DNA from: Gnetum montanum
Taxonomy: Eukaryota > Streptophyta > Gnetopsida > Gnetales > Gnetaceae
Direction: 5' to 3'
Assembly (NCBI GenBank): GCA_015680685.1
Contig: MNCI01026334.1
Span: 1,039,610 to 1,103,609, forward strand
Length of the DNA: 64,000 nt
The notes under the pieces are model-generated. The model was not told where the DNA came from, did not search any database, and saw nothing but the letters and a program-made list of their open reading frames with translations. The translations under genes and the position numbers were made by a program. Each line of letters begins with the position of its first letter. Position 1 is the first letter of the stretch. Positions 1 to 12,639 of the stretch are shown in pieces.

Positions 1-353
1 GATATTAAGGACTTGAGCCAGCAATGGGGAGGGTCCACTTGTGTAACTCTTAAACATCTAGTATATCCACCATCTCCACATGTCCAGTAATATTTAGCTA
101 AAATTCTAACAATGAATGCATCTTTAATTTTATGCCATCTTCTCATGGAATTCCTTGATGAACAAGAATCCATATTTTTAATTATTCAAGCTTCTATATT
201 TTTGTCCACATCCATGGAAACATCATGATTGTTTTCCTTAACCTTAGACCTTCTTTTCAATTCTCATTCAACCCATGGATTACTTCAAATTTCACAAATT
301 TGGCTTTAAAATCGAGAAAAATTTAGAAAAATTAGATCAAATAGCCATGTCAA

Positions 354-423
354 TGCATCTTTGTGATGCAATTAGATACATTAATACATCTCTATCAATG
401 CAAGAAAAAAATTATATATATAT
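354..423 (+). promoter_or_regulatory. Internal ORF3 promoter of E1 (inverted repeat plus TATA)
   Basis: A TATA-like run (attatatatatatg, 411-423) lies 432-444 bp before the ORF3 ATG, close to the spacing in E3 and E4. Just upstream, TGCATC (354-359) and GATGCA (365-370) form a short inverted repeat made of the same half-sites as the GCATCGATGC palindrome of E4. The repeat is weak by itself and is read as a promoter by position and analogy. Confidence 0.4.
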
Positions 424-854
424 GAGTGTAACTTAGCTAAATTTGCATCATTTGCCTTCAAATGCATAGGGAGTTTTTGTAGTTGTCAAAGTCCAAAGCC
501 TTCCAAAAATGATAAATTGTCCTCAGATTATTTGATTCAATTCGTTTTCAATCCTGTGAGCTCTACATCATGGGGATATTAAATGTCAATTTTTTACAAA
601 TTCTAATACCCCATAGTTAACTAACATAGGTAGTTAAGGCATAACCAAGGCATGAAAATGTTAACTTAATAAAAATTAAAAATTAAAAGAGACTAACTAC
701 CTTATGACTTTGAAACCATTAGAATTTGCAACCACCTAAAAGAGCATTAGAGTCATATCTTGAAAAATTTGGTTAACACATGGATGATTGAAGGGTACTT
801 ATGCTTATACTCATGCAACTAATATCTAATTCATGGTTATTTATGTGATTGTAG

Positions 855-3650
855 ATGGCTCCTAGGTGAGGCCATCAAGTAGGTGAATGATCACATTTAA
901 GGGAAAAGCATCTAAGAGAAGGAGAAGGATAGTAAAAGCAGCAACAGCAACAATAATAAGTTGAACAAGCCATTGAATCAACTCACACTATAAGATCATT
1001 GCAGGAGGAACCAAAGATAGAATCTATCTAATAGATTCCCATTGCTAAAACTAGATAATCTAAGCAATCTAAAGTACCTAGACCTAGGCAAAACCTAGAA
1101 GTCACTCTAACAAAGGCATGCCTAGAGAAAATCTATAGCAAGAAGGTCTAGAGTATGATTCTTCAAGAGCCAAACTTTGTCCATTCCTTGAGTTTATGCT
1201 AAAGGAGATCTAAGCATAGTTGTGGGCATCTCCACTTTGGCCCACTATTTTCACTAGTGAGGAATAATACCTTGGAGAAACATATCTCTTCTAGAACAAT
1301 TGTCTAGGATGCGACAGTTAAAATTAAGTACATTACCATCTCTAACTTAGTGGAGGCTATAGTAGAGGCCTTCAAATTGCCCAATATTAGAACAAAGCTT
1401 GTAAACATGTTTACCCAAATGAAGGCTGAGGTATAGAAGGCATGGTTGTAGCAATGCTATATGCACTCACCAAGACAAAGAGGATCTACTTTAAGAGTAT
1501 TGCTTACCACCTAAATTCAACAATATGGCTAAGCAAAATTACCTTTCTCTACCCAGACATGCACTACTGTGAGTATAAAATTTCTTGTCACCCTACCTCA
1601 AATACTTTTCTTAAAGATCAAGATGTAATTTAAGGAGAATAAGAAGATTAGAAAGACACTCCTATTCCTATGTCCTAATAGAAAATCATGCAAAAGAGTA
1701 GGGGGTAGCTTGTTATACCAAGGATATGCTTTGCATGGCCCCTACTACATCTTGGTTGGGGATAATGAAAGAAAAGGCATCAATGAAGTTCTAGAAGAAA
1801 GCAACACCACCACCACTATCTATGTGAAAAATATCTATAGTGGAAGAGCATCTAAGAAGAATTAGAAAGCAACATCAATAGCAAGCATCTAGAAGTGGTG
1901 GCAAGCCATTCACCTATCATCCAACCATGAGACATTTGAATAAGGTTGCCAGAACCATCAATTGGTCATTAGATGATTTTGGAAACCTATTCTCCTCATA
2001 ATGAGTCCAAGAAAATGTTCATGCCAACCCTACCACAAGGGAAGTTTCAATATCCCTATTATCTAAAAAACTTCCTGAAATCATAGGTAATGTCGTTAGC
2101 TTCTCTATGATCTTGGAAGAAGGGGAAGATGCTTTAGTCCTAGTCATGTTACACAAGGGCCAAAAGATAGTAGGTGATTCGGTCATGTATCAAATTGATG
2201 AAGCTTTAAGGATTCTTGTTGCACTAATATCTGATATTACTATTATGATAGAGATTCAAGTGTTTGTAGGATCCAGAAGTAGGTGAATGATCATTGTGTA
2301 GCACAAGAAAGTGCTAGAACGACTAGTGGAAACTAAGCAACTAATTTAGAAGATATTTGATATCCTAGAATATATTTCAGCCATTTAGTCAAAATTGCTA
2401 GAAACAAAGAGCAAGCTCTTAGTCAAAGAAGCATATTTCTAAGAGGCTACCATTATTAATTAATGCTTGGTAGCTAAAGTTGTTTAACTAAGATCTCTTC
2501 TAGTAGATCTAATCATCTTCCAACAAGGAATGATAAGGGATGAAGCTCTTAAGAAACTTCAAGAGCATCAATGCAATGTTGAGGAGAAGAACAAAAAGAT
2601 CATCTAGAATGCATGCTTATCAAATGCAATGCTACATAACCCTAACAATAATCTCATCCATGTGCATCATGATAATAAGAACCTATCAAAGGAAAACCAA
2701 AACTTTCTTAAGGTAGAAAAATAAAAATAATATATGAAACAATACCTTAAGTAATAGCAGAAATAACTTGCTAGGAAGAACCAAGATATAAAAAGGCTAG
2801 TTGTAGAAAATAAGAACCTATCAATGGAGAAAGTATGCACCATATGCCAAAAGACAATCATTAAGATTTCCACTTCGAAGAACAAGGTCCTGAAATATGA
2901 AAAAGTTAAAAATCACTATAGGAACTAGGTTAGCATGTTCTAGGAGATAAATAAGAAGGAGATTTATCTAGCAAAGAGAAAAATGAATGATGCCTTCTAG
3001 CAGCTCCAGCAACATGGTGATATGTGATAATCCATCTTTAATGTGTTAAGTGCATACAATTAAAAAAAATATGAATGAAGGAGATGCAAATTAGATGGTG
3101 ACAAAGTATATGAAATTGGCTAACCTCCAATATGCAAACCTAGCAAGGTTGACTATAAGATATCTAAGATCTAAATTGGAGAAGCATGTTCCCAAATCTT
3201 CCCTCTTATATAAGGCAAAGTTCAAGCCTCAGAAAGAAACTAAGTAGAAGTTGAAGATAACTAATGTGAAGCTTGAGATTCTTAAGTTTAAATTTAAAGG
3301 TCAACAATTAGTCACAGAGAACTTGGCAAAAAGAATGCTAGACCACCCAGAGCTATAAAACACAATGCATGCATTCGATATTAAGCACAAAAAATTCATA
3401 CCCTAGTTCGTAAATATAAAATATTGGTTCCTACTTTGCCTTGCCGATGGAACATACCTATATCATCTAATCTAGGTAATGTCACTTGGACCATCAATGA
3501 CTCCAAGGGTAGGGAAGGGAAGATGAAGGCACTACTAGATGCCTTCTAGCTAACAAAAAAAGTAGTAGTAGCAAAAAGGCATCTAAGGCCACTAGCAGAA
3601 TCATAGTGGGAGGAGCATCCACTAGAATCATAGAATCCTCCACCTCTTAA
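855..3650 (+). pseudogene. ORF3 of E1 (coiled-coil retroelement protein), broken
   Basis: The ATG follows TGTGATTGTAG, the same acceptor-like sequence found before ORF3 in E2, E3 and E4. Translation is interrupted by many TAG/TAA/TGA codons and frameshifts. The segment near 1440-1640 (..KTKRIYFKSIAYHLNSTIWL..) aligns by eye with the conserved block of E4 (..KVERTYYKIVAYHLNPTVRL..) and E3. The region 2500-3350 is rich in K, E, N and Q codons and matches the coiled-coil part of E3. The reading ends in a Ser/Thr-rich tail with a TAA at 3648-3650. Function is unknown; it is a member of the third-ORF family described for E3. Confidence 0.6.
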
Positions 3651-3875
3651 CACCACTTAAAGCATCCACCTTGGTCTATTTTTGTACATAACAACTAGTT
3701 AAACTTTTGTTAGGTGTTCAATTTTATCCAATTTCATTGTAATGACTTGGATAATTTTGTAATGTGGCACTCATGACTTATCAAGTCTGTCAATCAATAA
3801 ATCATTTTCATATTTCCCCAAATTTAATAAATAGCTCAATCCCACTTTTGTTCACTTGAGAATGAGTTTTTAGTT

Positions 3876-3888
3876 CATCGTGGTGGTA
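3876..3888 (+). other. Polypurine tract of E1
   Basis: The G-rich run ending TGGTGGTA directly abuts the TGATG start of the 3' LTR. It corresponds to CATGGGGGTA of E5 and to the reverse complement of TACCCCCACGACTGA in E3 and E4. It is the expected plus-strand priming site. Confidence 0.55.
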
Positions 3889-4718
3889 TGATGAAATCTA
3901 AAGTTGTTGGCTATGTTAATGGGTATGTGTTGGCATAGCCCTGTTAATGCTTATGTGTCAACACATCCTTTGATGCACTGATGTAGTCTTGTATTTCACC
4001 TACATAATACATGTACCCACCACATTTATGACACTATTTGTTAATAACATAGCTAAACTCTTGTATTTCTTCTCCATAACAATTAGAATTTTCTCCTCTG
4101 AGTGCCCATAGGATGGATTGGATTAATTGTATGGAATTTTATTCAAGTGTATCATGTACTTGGACATACATGCATGGTGATAATAACATCAAAATTAGTT
4201 CTATCCGTTGCAGCACTTGGACTAGTGTTTTAGCTTACTCTTTAGTACTTTACTTTTAATGATTTTTACTTTTATACACTTAGTGGTTAAATATGAGTAT
4301 GACCACTTTCAACATAACATATTAATGTTTGGTAATACTAGTAGCAAATACTTTGTGCACCTAGTAATAAACACTTGGTAGCCCTACAACATTAATAGAA
4401 GTTCAAGATGTGTATGGACAGTGGGAACAAATAATCAATTCCTAGGCTAGTTTAGGTTTTTTTATGCACTTATTTAATTATCTTAATATTTTAATCCTTT
4501 AAATATTTTAAATAAAAATAAAATTATCATACACCTTAGTCACACTTAAACATACTACATAAACTAACACAAGTTGTGATTGGTAAGACAACTATCAAAG
4601 ATCTCACACTTAGTTATCAATAGCATCTTACTACCCAAGTCCATGGAATTCAACCAAATTATGCATGAAAGCTTACAATCTGTATGGCTGGATGTAGGAT
4701 CTACTTTGCCACTCATCA
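3889..4718 (+). repeat. 3' LTR of E1
   Basis: The LTR starts TGATGAAATC and ends CACTCATCA, giving the TGATG...CATCA terminal repeat of this family. Its 830-bp length is close to that of the E4 and E5 LTRs. Near its end it keeps the family block that begins with a reading like GACAACTATCAAAG and CATGGAATTCAACC. It is strongly diverged and lacks the GATATCGCG palindromes of E2/E3. Confidence 0.7.
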
Positions 4719-6094
4719 CATAATAATTTAAATCATATCTTAGTAGCTCTATAACCTTACTAATTCTAGATCTAGTGACATATTTTTAGCAACTAAATAG
4801 TCATTTGTAGATAATTTGACTTTTGTAAGCTTGGATCATGAGACATTTATAGATAGAAATTAATTAATTAGCCTTTAGCCATACAATTAGAAAATTAGAT
4901 TATATTTATCTCCATAAAAATTTATAGACTAGGTTCCATAAGACATATAATAGAACCTAAGGGATCTAGAAACATTCAAGGATGGAAGTTAGATAGTTAT
5001 CTAAGAAATTAAATAGTTGAAAGATCAATTATTGTACCAATAGAAGGATAAAGATGCACACCAAACCCAAGAAAAAATTAGGAAAATTCTATAAACATTC
5101 AACCATCATGGAAAATCATAATCTTGTTTTGACAATGTGTATGATATTTATGATTAGAAAGAAGTCTAGAGAGAACCCAAGAAGATGTATGAAGATCCCA
5201 ACATATAATGTGCCTACAAAGACCCTAGGTAGTAAAAGGAAATATCCTACATGTCCACCTTGTACCAAGGTTTGTATAAATAAACCATCATTTAAGTTAG
5301 TACACAACTTTAAATAAAAATTTAAATGCATGATATTTAAAATTTTGAAGTTCCAAACCATGAAAGAAAGAACAATCAAGGCTGCAGAGAAGTCATATTG
5401 TCTTTTCTTGAAGATGCAATCATCAAGAAAGTGTGTATGCATTGTCAATACACATCTAATCATTAATCCAACATATTTAAATGTTAGGCATTGTCAAGCA
5501 TCTCACTTAGTCATGAAACCTAAGAAAGCTTAATTCCATCCTATACTAGATTTAATCCAATACCAATCATTTTCTATGGAGACTTTAATACAAAAGAAAG
5601 AAGTGGTGTTCATCGATTCTTAAAATTCATATATGTAAAAGAATCTTTAGAAGATGTGCTTGACTTGAAGTAGATGTTTTCATCAATTCATCATACAATC
5701 CCATTGGTCAATGTATATTTCACCTACTTCAACTCATCATTATATAAGTCAAATTTCCAAATCTAGAAGTAGATGATGCTCATGATGGTATTCATCAAAA
5801 GCATAATTAGTGAATTATGCTATCATGATTACTAAAGATGAGTCAACATCCTTCCTTGTTAAGACATTGGATTATATTTGGTATGATACTTGATTCTTCT
5901 AAGTTACTAAGCGACTAGAGTTAATTCCTAAAGAAGAAGTTATAGAGCAAGACCAAACCTTACTATTCAAAACATGGTCATCTAATCATACTTTCCTTAT
6001 AGTTGAAATACATGTACATTTCTTATTTTTGGCAATGTGAGAGAGAGAGAGAGAGAGATATATATATATATATATAGATGAAAATTAGGGATTT
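4719..6094. other. Spacer without recognisable genes
   Basis: AT-rich sequence between E1 and the solo LTR. Short open stretches occur on both strands near 5054-5533, but none shows a known domain or paired splice signals. A (GA)n/(TA)n simple repeat lies at 6039-6076. It is probably decayed transposon or intergenic DNA. Confidence 0.5.
6039..6076. repeat. (GA)n-(TA)n microsatellite
   Basis: About ten GA units run directly into about eight TA units. The tract ends 18 bp before the solo LTR. Confidence 0.9.
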
Positions 6095-6974
6095 TGATGA
6101 GTGAATAGGTACCCCTACACTCAACCACATGAATGCGAGTGTTCATGCACAATCCGGTCAAACTCCAGAGATGGACTAGTTGTGGTATTTAGATTGTTAC
6201 ACATTGATCGTAGTTCGCTATCTTCCCACCTGGACTAGTATTTTCTTTGTCATGTATGGTTTAGTCCAAAGTGAGGTGTATGATGTGGTCCTAACTAGTG
6301 CTACTCCTAGGGATAATGGAAATAACTTTGTTTAAGCTAATAGGGAAAGGGTGAAGAGAGTCTAACCTAGCCTAAGTGCAATGAGAATTCATCCCTTAAT
6401 CATCCACATACATCTTGGACCTCATGGACTACTGCTCGGATTACCAAGCGCATGTCCTAGGTACGTACTGGGATACCAAGTAGTCCTACTTAAATGCTTG
6501 TGATTAAGTCGTACTCATTCCGCATTAATAGCATAAAATGTAAATGTCAAGAAAGTAAATATTAACTAAATAAAATAGTAAATAACAATTAAAGTAATTA
6601 AGAGTTAAGTGGATGTTGCAATGATTAAGTAATCTCAATCTTTATTGTCGATCATGTGTGCGTCCAAGTACGTCACACTCAAATAAAGGTGTCGTACAAT
6701 TACAATCATCACACTGTGGGCATGCACTGGGGAAAGGATTGAGAGGAACTAAAAATGAACAAAATGGACTCTACTCTAACACTAACTTTAAAACTAACTA
6801 ACTCTTTCCTGTGCATCCAAATGTGGTATTTATAGGCTTACATAGGAACTATGATATCGTGTATCCGATATCGTTAACCAGGCCGCGATATCACGTACTC
6901 GATATCGTGGATCCGATATTAGGGGTTCGATATCAAGGGTCTGATATCAGCACCTAACAAACCATGATTCATCA
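6095..6974 (-). repeat. Solo LTR, GATATC-palindrome lineage
   Basis: The LTR begins TGATGAGTGAATAGG and ends TTCATCA. No polypurine tract or internal sequence follows. The flanking pentamers are GATTT (left) and TATTT (right), four of five matching, so this is a plausible solo LTR with one mutated target-site base. Read on the minus strand, U3 holds a cluster of GATATC palindromes (about 6850-6950) and then a TATAAATA box (about 6828-6836). It lacks the internal region of E2/E3. Confidence 0.65.
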
Positions 6975-7906
6975 TATTTTCTTAATTTTTCTTTAATTTA
7001 TTTATTATTTATTATTTATTTATTTTATATTCTTAAAATTAAGTAAGCAAACATTCTTAAATAATATAAGTCAAGAATAAGGATTTGCCTAGTCTTCACT
7101 CGAGTAACAAAAGAACATGCAATGTACATAGTATAACTCTAGTTATGACTTGTGATTAGTAGTTTTTAAATCCTTAATTCACCTCTTATTATTACTAGGA
7201 GAATTAATGTAAGTTATTGACATGATAAATTTATTTTTCTTAGATATTTTTTTCATTTATACTTTCATTTGTAGATTAGATGGGAAAACACTAAACCTCA
7301 TTTAAAAAGGAGAAATAAAATCACTAAAGCATAGAGAGAGACCTTTTGTAGACTTTTTCAAGGATGAACAAAAGCTAGAGAAGGTATTTTATCATATCCT
7401 CATTCCTAAATGGTGTTGTTTATAGAAGTTTGGATTTATGCCTAATAGAAACTCCAAAATTCTCTAGGATCTAATGAGTATGAAGTACAATCATAAGATT
7501 GTAACTCTCTTCTTAATAATAACTACTTTTCATAACCTTGTATAGTTGCAAGTATTGTAAAGCTTACTAATATAACTACTTATAAATCCTCTTATAATGA
7601 ATAAAGTTAATTTATCTTAATTTTGTAACTTAGTATCGGTCATGAACTATCATAGATAGTTTATAAAAAGTATTGTTCTTAGTTCTAGTAATTCATAATT
7701 GTCATCTTTGAGCTTGCTATTATTTCATATTTAATCATTTTTAGACTATAAGAACTTTATATGTTTTTATTATGTTGCTCTTCCTTTGGCAGTGCATCTT
7801 CTTTTGAATCCTACCTAATTCTTCACCGTAAGGTTATAATATATTTATGATTGTTGTTCGCTTGTGAATGCTTGTAGGTGGACTTATTATAATCCTCACT
7901 TGATGC
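6975..7906. other. AT-rich spacer
   Basis: Contains a low-complexity TTTATTTATTATT run near 6995-7030. No ORF of note or repeat boundary was recognised before the E2 target-site duplication. Confidence 0.5.
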
Positions 7907-7911
7907 ATCAT
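7907..7911. other. Target-site duplication of E2, left copy (ATCAT)
   Basis: ATCAT directly precedes the left LTR of E2 and is repeated exactly at 19633-19637, just after the right LTR. Five bases is the usual size for Ty3/gypsy integration. Confidence 0.8.
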
Positions 7912-8771
7912 TAATGAGCAACTGGGTATTCCAACATTCAACCAAAAAAGTGACAAGTATTCACCCATAACTAGATCATAGTCCATGGATGGACAATGTA
8001 ATTATACTCGTGAGTTGATAATAACTTCATGATCATTGTATTTCCACTTGAAGTTAGCAAGGTACAAAATGTATGGTTTAACTCTTAGTGAGGTATATCA
8101 TAAAATAATGTTGATTGGCTTTAAGTATGCTAAGTGTAAACATGATGAAGGTAAATGAAAATTTTATTTCTAAGTACACTAGAAATGTAAAGTTATTCTA
8201 TCCTATGATGATAAGTATTTGTTCCTAGTTTTCTGTACATATCCTAGGCTAATGTAACTATTACCAGAATTACCAAGTAACTTTAATACTAAGTAAATCA
8301 AGAAAAGTCACCGCTAGGTTACCAAACAATTACATTTTACATTCAAAACCAGTTATACTTATTCTACATTCCTAATACACATTGGAATAGTAAATAACTT
8401 AATAAAAGTAAACATCATGGAAAAGTAAATATATTCTAAATTATATGCTATAATGATGAAGAACAATCTTGATCTTTATTTTCATTCATGAATTATGTCC
8501 AGGAACAGTCCACTCGAATAAAGATTTTGTACAATTGTAATTCATCACACTATAGGCATTCACACTAACTCTAACTTCAAGAAAACAAAGTACGAAAATT
8601 TTGCTAAGTGTTGGACTGAAACTTATTTTTGACATGATGGTGGGCTTGTATTTATAACCATGACCGTGGCCTGCTACATCATATCTACAATGATGTATAT
8701 TAGGCTACAATATCGCTTTTACGATATCGTAGATATAATATCATAGTTCTTATGATAAAAGTATTTCATCA
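7912..8771 (-). repeat. 3' LTR of E2
   Basis: It runs from TAATGAG (family TGATGAG with a transition) to TTTCATCA and is collinear with 18612-19632 throughout. Read on the minus strand, U3 carries GATATC-type palindromes (about 8685-8750), then a TATAAATAC box (about 8645-8660), then the body with the conserved AATAAAGAT segment. Confidence 0.8.
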
Positions 8772-8785
8772 TACCCTCTTGGCTA
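8772..8785 (-). other. Polypurine tract of E2
   Basis: The top strand reads TACCCTCTTGG directly after the LTR. On the minus strand this is a purine-rich CCAAGAGGGTA abutting the TGATG LTR start, at the position of the GGGGGTA tracts of E3, E4 and E5. Confidence 0.6.
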
Positions 8786-9019
8786 ATTGAAAACTCATTC
8801 TAGAGTTCAAACAAAAGGAGGATAGATTTCCTTATAAACTTATGGGAATACATGGACTCGACATCATGACACATATTAACATGACTAAATCTACTATGAA
8901 TATCGCATCTTTGTTCAAGTGGTATTACAAAATTCTCATGTAAATTATGATTGACATATGAAAATAGAAAAAAAAAAGAGCTTGATGTAGATTCTTTATG
9001 TTCTAGGTGATGAAAACTC

Positions 9020-11725
9020 CTTTATTATTCTTTTTCCTTTATCATCTGGCTTCTGGAATTGGTATCTATTTAGCAGTGCTTTGAGCTCTTCTACCTTAAA
9101 TCTAGGATCATGCACCATCCATGTGAATTTAGTAATATTTACAGGAGTCAATACTTCCCAGAGACATGGAAACTATGAAAACATTTTTTAGCCTTGACAT
9201 AATATGCTACAAAGTACATTCTTACTATCTCAAAGGCTTTGGCCATCTTTTGTAGTTCTTGATAATCAGTCATCGGTCTAGCCAGGTTTGCCACAACATC
9301 ATTATGGTCTTGGTAACTAGATTTGACTACTTGTAGTTCAAAGTTTGTAATGTAAAGCTTTTGCTATAACCACTTATTGCTCCAGTTCTATTCTTGACCT
9401 CACTACTATCAATAGTGCTAAGTTAGCATAGCAAAGATTTACTAACTTCATGTATTCTATTAAGCCCTCAATCTGTAGGTCTTTGTTCTTTATTTTTGCT
9501 TGATGAACATGGGTAAGACTATCCAAGATGGGTTGCCAATTAGGTGTTTGCTATGTGATAGAACTAATCTTAGCTTTGTTCATATGAGTTTCCTTTTCAT
9601 TAATATGTTTATACATGTCCACTTGGTCTCTGAAATGTTCCTTAAGCATCTTATGCTTCTTGGTCTCATTTTACCACATACTAGTTTTGAAAGTTGACTT
9701 TTATCAGACTATGCATACTTCTTCCATTGATAATGTTCTATATTCACAAACTAGTTTTCTTATGTCAAGTTTGACTCTGGAAAATTGTTCTCTAGGCTTA
9801 TGGATACTTTCCTCTAGCATGTTCTTTTATTTTTCAATATTTTTCAACCTCAAGCTTTCTGTAGCAATTCTTTTGGTTTCTTACTCTACTGCAACAATGG
9901 TCTTATCATGTGTGTATGTATAGGCTTTTTCTATTAATACATTCCACACTGCTTTCTCCTTCTCCATCTTCATTTCTCTTTGCTTAGTCATCAATTGACC
10001 AATCTATTCATCTATAAATTATGATAACTGGTCAAGTACAATGTGTTATGCAAGGTCTTGTCTTTCAGTTCTCAATGCATCTAATTCTTATTATAACCTC
10101 TGCAACTCACATTTTGTGTGTTGCATCCTTATTTCTACCATGACTAGCTTGCCTTTGGTGGATATTAATTAGAACTAGACTATAGTGATATCACTAGGGA
10201 TATCCAAAAATATTCTACATAACTTATCTTGTGTGTAGTAGTATCTCTAATACATCTTCACATTCTACAAGACTCATTAACATTCTCACTAAGGATTCTA
10301 CATCTTTGGCTCCAATAATATCTATTAATGGTACAATGAGAATATTGAATGATTCTTTGATATGATTAATCATAACTTCAGCTAATCTGGTTGCATCCTA
10401 GTGTTGCATGATTATGGTAGTGACTTCTTCTCTAGTTTCTAACATCACTTGAAATGATGCAACATCCCCTAAAATATGTTGTGCCTAGTCATCATCATCT
10501 TCTACTTATAAAGATACTTGTCCACTTGTGGGCCCTATGGATATGGTAGCCTTGTTGGGATATCTTTGACTCTATACATGCTTAATACTTCCCTACTTCC
10601 CCAACTTATTCTTTCTGCTATATACTATAGATGGCTCACTGAAGATCTATAGTCTTGTTGTACTAGTAGAGCACTTGAATCTACCCTTTCTAGAACTAAG
10701 GTTGACCCATTAGGTCCTACCTATTCTGTACCTATGCTTGGAATGTTTATTACTAGTGTTAATCCTACTATAGCCTTAGTGCTTATTGGTTTCTCTACTT
10801 GATTCTTCTTTGGTGGCACTAATTTGGAGATCTTGGCATAGGAATCATTTTGGGCTTAATGAAGAACATCATTGATGTAACCTAAAATTCCTGCTTGTCT
10901 AAATAACTTTCCGAGAAGACAGGAGAATGGTACAGTAGGTTTTCCCATCTTCTTCTGTTTTAACCTTCTTTGTATCTCTAGAAACAATAAATGAGCTATA
11001 TTAGCTTGGAATTTCCCCATCAAGGTGGTGCTTCATCTAACAGCATATGTGGAAATTTGGTTGAGTCTCTTGGTTGGGAAAATATTGTATGTCCCAATCT
11101 TGAAGTAGATCTTTTTAGTAGTAGATAATCCACTATATTATTTTTCTATAGTTCCATATGCCCTTTGCAACCATAGATTTCATGCATTTGTATCAAACCT
11201 TATAAATATTTGAGCACTATTGTCCCTAACATTTGGTAGATTCAATGCCCTTACAATTATTGAAACTGAATAGGGCATTGTCACTTCTTCAATATTTACT
11301 ATGGCATCATCTTAAATGTTCTTCTAGAATTGATGAACTTCCCCTAAGTATCATTTACAATTGCTTAAGATCATTGGCCAAAGGGGAGAGGCTTGAAGTT
11401 GTTCACAAACCTTTGTAGGTGCATACTTCATGAATGGTCTAAAATTGAGTTCCACTATCAAAGTGGACATGATGAATTTCTCTAGAATATATTAGAGACC
11501 CTTGTTAGAAAATGTTAAGTGTTGTCTTTATTCTCGAGCTAGCAGCACATTAGCTTCTACTTATGCAAATTATCTTATTGTAGGTATGAATTGATGGATG
11601 CCATATGAGTGTACTTCTTGCTCTATAGGAAGAGTTTATTCTACATCTCATCCTCTGCCTCTTCCTCTAGGTCTTTTCTCCCTTGGTTTTGATGATCCTC
11701 CAGCTTTGAGTCTCTTTGGCAGCAT
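9020..11725 (-). pseudogene. ORF3 of E2 (coiled-coil protein with plant-transposon-protein-like block), broken
   Basis: The start codon (complement of 11723-11725) follows an acceptor-like GTGATTGTAG. The N-terminus is basic (MLPKRLKAGG...). The stretch complementary to about 10860-11130 reads ..KKIYFKIGTYNIFPTKRL.. and later ..VPFSCLLGKLFRQAGI.., matching the same block of E3 almost residue for residue and interrupted by a stop. About 9200-10100 encodes the K/E/Q-rich coiled-coil part. The C-terminal end is approximate. Role unknown. Open frames on the plus strand here (for example 9500-9923) are antisense shadows. Confidence 0.6.
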
Positions 11726-12314
11726 CTACAATCACTAGAAAATTTAAGATTGTCCAAAAATTCCAAAAAAAATTCCTAACAATTCATAACCCTAATCAAT
11801 TTCTAGATATGATCAAAAACCATTAGATATAATCAATTTCATTCTTTGGATATGATAAAAAATCATTAGATATAATGAATTTCATTCTTACTTTTGGATT
11901 GTAGAGTTTGGAAAATTAGTTAACTTAGAAAACCCCTTGTTAAACAACTGATTAAAAATAATTTTATTTTGGTGATATGTCACTATCATTGATTATGATA
12001 ATTTGAATGGACAATTGGAAATAATCATTAAGTTTCTTGATTTATATTAAATCAAAATGTTATTATCTCTTATTATTCTTACCCTTAATTATTCTTCTAG
12101 GCATTAGACAATTTTAGTGCAATTCACAAAAATAATGCATAATGCTCTTCCCCATGACTAAGATAATCACTCTGTGAGTAAAAGAAATAAAAAAATGGCT
12201 CAAATTAGATGTGCAATGAGGAAGGTATGGAGCTCTGAAGTTTGTTAGACAGAAAAAAGCATGAACTCCCCTTGTGTGAAATGATGGAATGAAAAATTTT
12301 CTTGATGGTCTATG

Positions 12315-12411
12315 CATATATATAGATTTTTAGAAGAGTGACATTGTAGATGGGACATCATTGATATGATATCACAGCCCTTGTGATATCGCATCTACAA
12401 TATTATCATTA
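12315..12411 (-). promoter_or_regulatory. Internal ORF3 promoter of E2 (TATA plus GATATC palindromes)
   Basis: On the minus strand a cluster of GATATC inverted repeats (12357-12411, including tgatatgatatca and tgtgatatcgca) is followed by CTATATATATGC (about 12315-12326), about 590 bp before the ORF3 ATG. The same palindrome type and order occur in U3 of this element's LTRs. Confidence 0.55.
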
Positions 12412-12639
12412 AAATTTTAAAAAAAATTGTAAATTTGAATAGAAAAAATGGATGGAATAGGTTGTCTAGAAATTGTAAAGATGATCCAAAGGATTCATAG
12501 TCATATATGATGCTTAGAGTATGAGAATATGAGGTCAAAAATATGTGAAAGAATAAATTTGAGCAAGCTAAGATAACTAAGATTTTAGGAGGTGGTTTGA
12601 TCAAAATTGCCAAACTTATGAGTATGAATATGTAGGAAA

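Larger units (their letters stand above)
1..4718 (+). mobile_element. E1: 3' part of a Ty3/gypsy-type LTR retrotransposon
   Basis: The 5' part lies beyond the window. What is visible, in order, is the pre-promoter spacer (bases 1-60 match the spacers of E2, E3 and E4), a TATA-containing internal promoter near 411, a broken ORF3 (855-3650), a polypurine tract ending GGTGGTA and a 3' LTR (3889-4718). The order and homology are the same as in E2-E4, which lie on the other strand. The copy is old: ORF3 has many stops and frameshifts. The target-site duplication cannot be tested because the 5' end is missing. Confidence 0.75.

Noticed and set aside
9500-9923. Hydrophobic plus-strand ORFs in E2
   Set aside because: They are antisense to the coiled-coil part of ORF3; Lys/Glu codons read backwards give Leu/Phe/Ser-rich frames.
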